This document shows, in pieces, positions 61,510-64,000 of a stretch of 64,000 nucleotides of DNA (position 1 is its first letter; each line of letters starts with the position of its first letter). The translations under genes were made by a program, and so were the position numbers. Origin of the DNA: Streptomyces sp. WMMB 322 (GTDB taxonomy: Bacteria > Actinomycetota > Actinomycetes > Streptomycetales > Streptomycetaceae); assembly GCF_900090145.1 (NCBI RefSeq), contig NZ_FMHI01000019.1:62001-126000 (forward strand), given 5' to 3'. The notes beneath the pieces were generated by a model. It ran no database searches. It saw nothing but the letters and a program-made list of their open reading frames with translations, and was not told the origin of the DNA.

Positions 61510-61899
61510 TCAGCCGAAGACGGGGCCGGTGAACTGCTCGCCGGGCCCCTGTCCCGGCTCGTCGGGCACGGCCGACGCTTCGCGGAAGGCCAGCTGCAGC
61601 GACTTCAGCCCGTCGCGCAGCGGCGCCGCATGGTACGAGCCGATCTCGGTGGCGCTCGCGGTGACGAGGCCGGCCAGGGAGTGGATGAGCTTGCGCGCCT
61701 CGTCCAGGTCCCGGTGGTGCTCGCCGCCCTCGGAGAGACCGAGGTTGACCGCGGCCGAGCTCATCAGGTGCACGGCGACGGTGGTGATGACCTCGACGGC
61801 CGGGACGTCCGCGATGTCACGGGTCAGGCTGTCGAAGTCGGGAGCGCCGGTGGCCGGGCCGCCGGGCCCCGCGGGGCGGTTGGATTCGGTCTCGCTCAT
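61510..61899 (-). CDS. DUF1844 protein
   Basis: A 129-residue protein of the DUF1844 family (VEVITTVAVHLMSSAAVNLG, DLDEARKLIHSLAGL), function unknown. It is found beside infC in actinobacteria, as here, on the opposite strand. The ATG at 61899 is chosen because TAGGGT lies seven bases upstream and no ribosome-binding site supports the earlier codons. Confidence 0.88.
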   Translation of the reverse strand: MSETESNRPAGPGGPATGAPDFDSLTRDIADVPAVEVITTVAVHLMSSAAVNLGLSEGGEHHRDLDEARKLIHSLAGLVTASATEIGSYHAAPLRDGLKSLQLAFREASAVPDEPGQGPGEQFTGPVFG

Positions 61900-61906
61900 G
61901 CGTGCC

Positions 61907-61912
61907 ACCCTA
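61907..61912 (-). promoter_or_regulatory. -10 box of a probable leaderless promoter
   Basis: TAGGGT on the minus strand lies seven bases before the DUF1844 ATG. Confidence 0.45.
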
Positions 61913-61972
61913 GGCCCCCGTGCCGGGGAGCCTCCCGCCCAGGTGACCCCGGTGGGGGCCTGCGGTGACCCC

Positions 61973-62240
61973 TGGTATGCTGGGATATCGACCGGCTGGA
62001 GAGTACGTGACTTCAGCCCGCAAGTGGAGGCTCCGAACTCCCACCTGACGGCCCCCGGGGCCGCGGGTCAACGGTCAGGCTGCGCCCCGCGGTTCGCGCG
62101 TCGGTGCTCCAGGTCTTTGAGGAGCCACCGCCTGTGTCCGTCAGGGGCGTTTTCTGCGTCTCCGGCACGGTGGTCACAAAGACGACATCACTTGTGCGGC
62201 TGTCCGCCAGACCGCCGCGCCGTGTACCCGAGGAGGCCCC
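61973..62240 (+). promoter_or_regulatory. infC promoter and long structured leader
   Basis: TGGTATGCT (61973-61981) is an extended -10 box. About 255 bases follow before infC with no coding frame. They contain CCTGAC/GTCAGG arms (62044-62079) and a hairpin CGCCTG/CAGGGGCG followed by TTTT (62130-62153) that could act as an attenuator. Leaders of infC-rpmI-rplT operons in other bacteria are controlled by L20 or IF3, so this leader may be regulatory. Confidence 0.5.
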
Positions 62241-62849
62241 ATCAGCGCCGAGCCCCGCATCAACGACCGGATTCGCGTCCCTGAGGTGCGACTCGTCGGT
62301 CCCAGTGGCGAGCAGGTCGGCATCGTGCCGCTTGCCAAGGCCCTGGAGCTCGCACAGGAATACGACCTCGACCTCGTCGAGGTGGCGGCGACAGCCCGTC
62401 CGCCGGTGTGCAAGCTCATGGACTACGGGAAGTTCAAGTACGAGTCGGCCATGAAGGCCCGTGAGGCGCGCAAGAACCAGGCGCACACGGTCATCAAGGA
62501 GATGAAGCTCCGGCCGAAGATCGATCCGCACGACTACGACACCAAGAAGGGTCACGTCGTCCGGTTCCTCAAGCAGGGTGACAAGGTCAAGATCACGATC
62601 ATGTTCCGCGGACGTGAGCAGTCCCGCCCCGAGCTGGGCTTCCGGCTGCTCCAGCGGCTCGCTGACGACGTCGCCGACCTGGGCTTCGTGGAATCCAACC
62701 CGAAGCAGGACGGCCGCAACATGATCATGGTGCTCGGTCCGCACAAGAAGAAGACCGAGGCCATGGCCGAAGCCCGCGAGGCTCAGGCCGCCCGCAAGGC
62801 CGGCCGCCAGCAGGAGAGCAGCCCCGCCGAGGAGCCCGCCGAGGCGTGA
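62241..62849 (+). CDS. infC: Translation initiation factor IF-3, ATC start
   Basis: IF-3 binds the 30S subunit and rejects wrong start codons. The 202-residue protein holds the conserved RINDRIRVPEVRLVG, linker, and C-domain with KIDPHDYDTKKGHVVRFL. The start is taken at ATC 62241 because AGGAGG lies four bases upstream and the frame from there includes the family's N-terminal RIND block. The first standard start, GTG 62286, would delete it. An unusual start codon is known to let IF-3 repress its own synthesis. First gene of infC-rpmI-rplT. Confidence 0.93.
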   Translation: MSAEPRINDRIRVPEVRLVGPSGEQVGIVPLAKALELAQEYDLDLVEVAATARPPVCKLMDYGKFKYESAMKAREARKNQAHTVIKEMKLRPKIDPHDYDTKKGHVVRFLKQGDKVKITIMFRGREQSRPELGFRLLQRLADDVADLGFVESNPKQDGRNMIMVLGPHKKKTEAMAEAREAQAARKAGRQQESSPAEEPAEA

Positions 62850-62968
62850 GCCCTCCAGGGGCCTTCTGCCTCGGGACAACCCCCGGACAACCCGCAAGCG
62901 ACACACGGCGCCTTCGCCGCCGGCCCCGGCCGGGTGCGAGGCGTCACCGACGAGGAGTGAACGGCGAC

Positions 62969-63163
62969 ATGCCGAAGAACAAGACGCACAGCGGTGCCCG
63001 CAAGCGCTTCAAGATCACCGGTTCGGGCAAGGTGATGCGCCAGCGTGCGGGTCGCCGCCACTATCTCGAGCACAAGCCGTCCACGCTGACGCGCCGCCTC
63101 GCCGGCGACACGGAGATGGCCCCGGGCGACGCCAAGAAGGCCAAGAAGCTTCTCGGCAAGTAA
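62969..63163 (+). CDS. rpmI: 50S ribosomal protein bL35
   Basis: A 64-residue basic protein of the large subunit: MPKNKTHSGARKRFKITGSG then HKPSTLTRRLAG. ATG with GAGGAG 11 bases upstream. The second gene of the infC operon, 119 bases after infC. Confidence 0.97.
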   Translation: MPKNKTHSGARKRFKITGSGKVMRQRAGRRHYLEHKPSTLTRRLAGDTEMAPGDAKKAKKLLGK

Positions 63164-63245
63164 GGCCGGCTCGACCGGGACCCAATCGATTCGGGCCGGG
63201 TGGTTCGTCCCACCAGACCGGCCCCGTGTACCAAGGAGTTATCAA

Positions 63246-63629
63246 GTGGCACGCGTCAAGCGGTCAGTCAACGCACACAAGAAGCGCCGCGCGATCCTGG
63301 AGCAGGCCAGCGGTTACCGCGGCCAGCGCTCGCGTCTGTACAGGAAGGCGAAGGAGCAGGTCACCCACTCCTACGTCTACAACTACAACGACCGCAAGCG
63401 GCGCAAGGGCGACTTCCGCCAGCTGTGGATCCAGCGGATCAACGCCGCTGCCCGGGCCAACGGCATCACCTACAACCGCTTCATCCAGGGTCTGAAGGCC
63501 GCCAACATCGAGGTGGACCGCAAGATCCTGGCCGACCTCGCGGTCAACGACGCGGGCGCCTTCACCGCTCTCGTCGAGGCGGCGCAGAAGGCCCTGCCGA
63601 GCGACGTCAACGCCCCGAAGGCAGCCTGA
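63246..63629 (+). CDS. rplT: 50S ribosomal protein bL20
   Basis: A 127-residue basic protein that binds 23S rRNA early in assembly: VARVKRSVNAHKKRRAILEQ, ASGYRGQRSRLYRKAKEQ, and GLKAANIEVDRKILADLAV. GTG with AAGGAG upstream. L20 is a translational repressor of its operon in several bacteria. The operon ends at a perfect 23-bp hairpin 17 bases on. Confidence 0.97.
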   Translation: MARVKRSVNAHKKRRAILEQASGYRGQRSRLYRKAKEQVTHSYVYNYNDRKRRKGDFRQLWIQRINAAARANGITYNRFIQGLKAANIEVDRKILADLAVNDAGAFTALVEAAQKALPSDVNAPKAA

Positions 63630-63646
63630 AGCACGCCGGACGTATG

Positions 63647-63700
63647 ACGCACAGCAGCGGACCCGCGGGCAGCGATACCCGCGGGTCCGCTGCTGTGCGT
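63647..63700 (+). terminator. Terminator of infC-rpmI-rplT
   Basis: Perfect 23-bp inverted repeat (arms 63647-63669 and 63678-63700, beginning ACGCACAGCAGCGG) with an 8-base loop. It is the longest perfect stem found in the window. Confidence 0.92.
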
Positions 63701-63737
63701 GCCGCACGGTCACGAACCGGGAAGTGAGCAGCCGCCC

Positions 63738-64000
63738 ATGGGCACCCCCGACCTGATCTCGCCGCGCTCCGCACGCGTCGCCGCAGCGCGGCGTCTGGTG
63801 CGGCGCAACTTCCGTGCCAAGGACCGGCGTTTCCTCGCCGAGGGCCCGCAGGCCGTACGGGAGGCCGTCGCGCACCGGCCCCTCGGCACCGGTGCGGACG
63901 CGGGGAAGGACGCAACGGGTGAGGCCCCGGCGGGGGAGGCCGCCGGCCCTGCCCTGGTGGAGCTGTTCGCGACCCCCGAGGCCGCCGTCCGCCATGCCGG
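63738..64000 (+). CDS. SpoU/TrmH-family rRNA methyltransferase, 3' truncated
   Basis: The frame is open from the ATG at 63738 to the window edge (88 residues). The visible N-terminus SARVAAARRLVRRNFRAKDR and RFLAEGPQAVREAV matches the SpoU substrate-binding domain of TrmH-type RNA 2'-O-methyltransferases. An Ala/Gly-rich insert of about 20 residues follows (GTGADAGKDATGEAPAGEAA). The catalytic knot domain lies beyond the window. The gene usually follows rplT in streptomycetes. Confidence 0.85.
   Translation, partial: MGTPDLISPRSARVAAARRLVRRNFRAKDRRFLAEGPQAVREAVAHRPLGTGADAGKDATGEAPAGEAAGPALVELFATPEAAVRHA

Overview
The window is high-GC actinobacterial DNA, almost certainly from a Streptomyces or a close relative. 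Codon third positions are strongly G/C, GTG and TTG starts are common, and the window carries mycothiol synthesis (mshC), a complete Pup-proteasome locus and a GylR-type glycerol operon. From memory, the gene order follows the segment of the S. coelicolor chromosome that runs from about SCO1664 (next to mshC) down to infC-rpmI-rplT. This is core chromosome. I see no insertion sequence, prophage, CRISPR array, tRNA or rRNA.

Layout. 0-6 kb: the end of a PI-kinase-like SCO1664-family gene, mshC, a convergent PAC2-family gene with a very long disordered tail, and a GH13 glucosidase. 6-11.4 kb: glycerol operon glpF-glpK-glpD on the minus strand, headed by its IclR regulator gylR. Two near-identical 15-bp palindromes mark the probable GylR operators. 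11.4-23.7 kb: metH with a hairpin-rich leader, a HAD phosphatase, a lone peptide-type binding lipoprotein, an orphan response regulator, a RecB/Cas4-like nuclease, an M50 site-2 protease, trmI, a small secreted protein and a ferredoxin. 23.9-42.9 kb: the proteasome block arc, dop, pup, prcB, prcA, then a divergent LacI/MFS pair, pafA, two FKBP isomerases, pafB, pafC, tatA, tatC, a lipid kinase and a Ski2-like helicase. 43-47.5 kb: a secreted PI-PLC, an iron-regulated siderophore reductase with a clear iron box, a stand-alone 5'-3' exonuclease and a signal-less BtuF-like protein. 47.5-54.5 kb: an amine (probably ethanolamine) utilisation module made of a gamma-glutamyl hydrolase, APC permease and FadR-type regulator on one strand, and a GlnA4-type synthetase, aldehyde dehydrogenase and SDR on the other. 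54.6-60.5 kb: a DUF2510 protein, a PLP racemase-fold enzyme, and a three-gene set of proline-rich membrane protein, mycosin-like protease and SseB protein. 60.7-64 kb: an aquaporin with an unusual filter, a DUF1844 protein, the infC-rpmI-rplT operon (infC appears to start at ATC) and the start of an rRNA methyltransferase.

How the genes work together. Pup as encoded here ends in Gly-Gly-Glu, so PafA could ligate it without prior deamidation, leaving Dop mainly as depupylase. Arc unfolds pupylated proteins into the PrcBA chamber, while PafB/PafC are DNA-damage activators rather than ligase parts. In the amine module the inferred route is import, gamma-glutamylation, oxidation of the alcohol and then the aldehyde, and hydrolysis that returns glutamate. 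Glycerol enters by GlpF, is phosphorylated by GlpK and oxidised by GlpD.

The most general regulatory signal I found is that at least ten genes have a TANNNT box 6-8 bases upstream of the start codon and no ribosome-binding site, which predicts leaderless transcripts.
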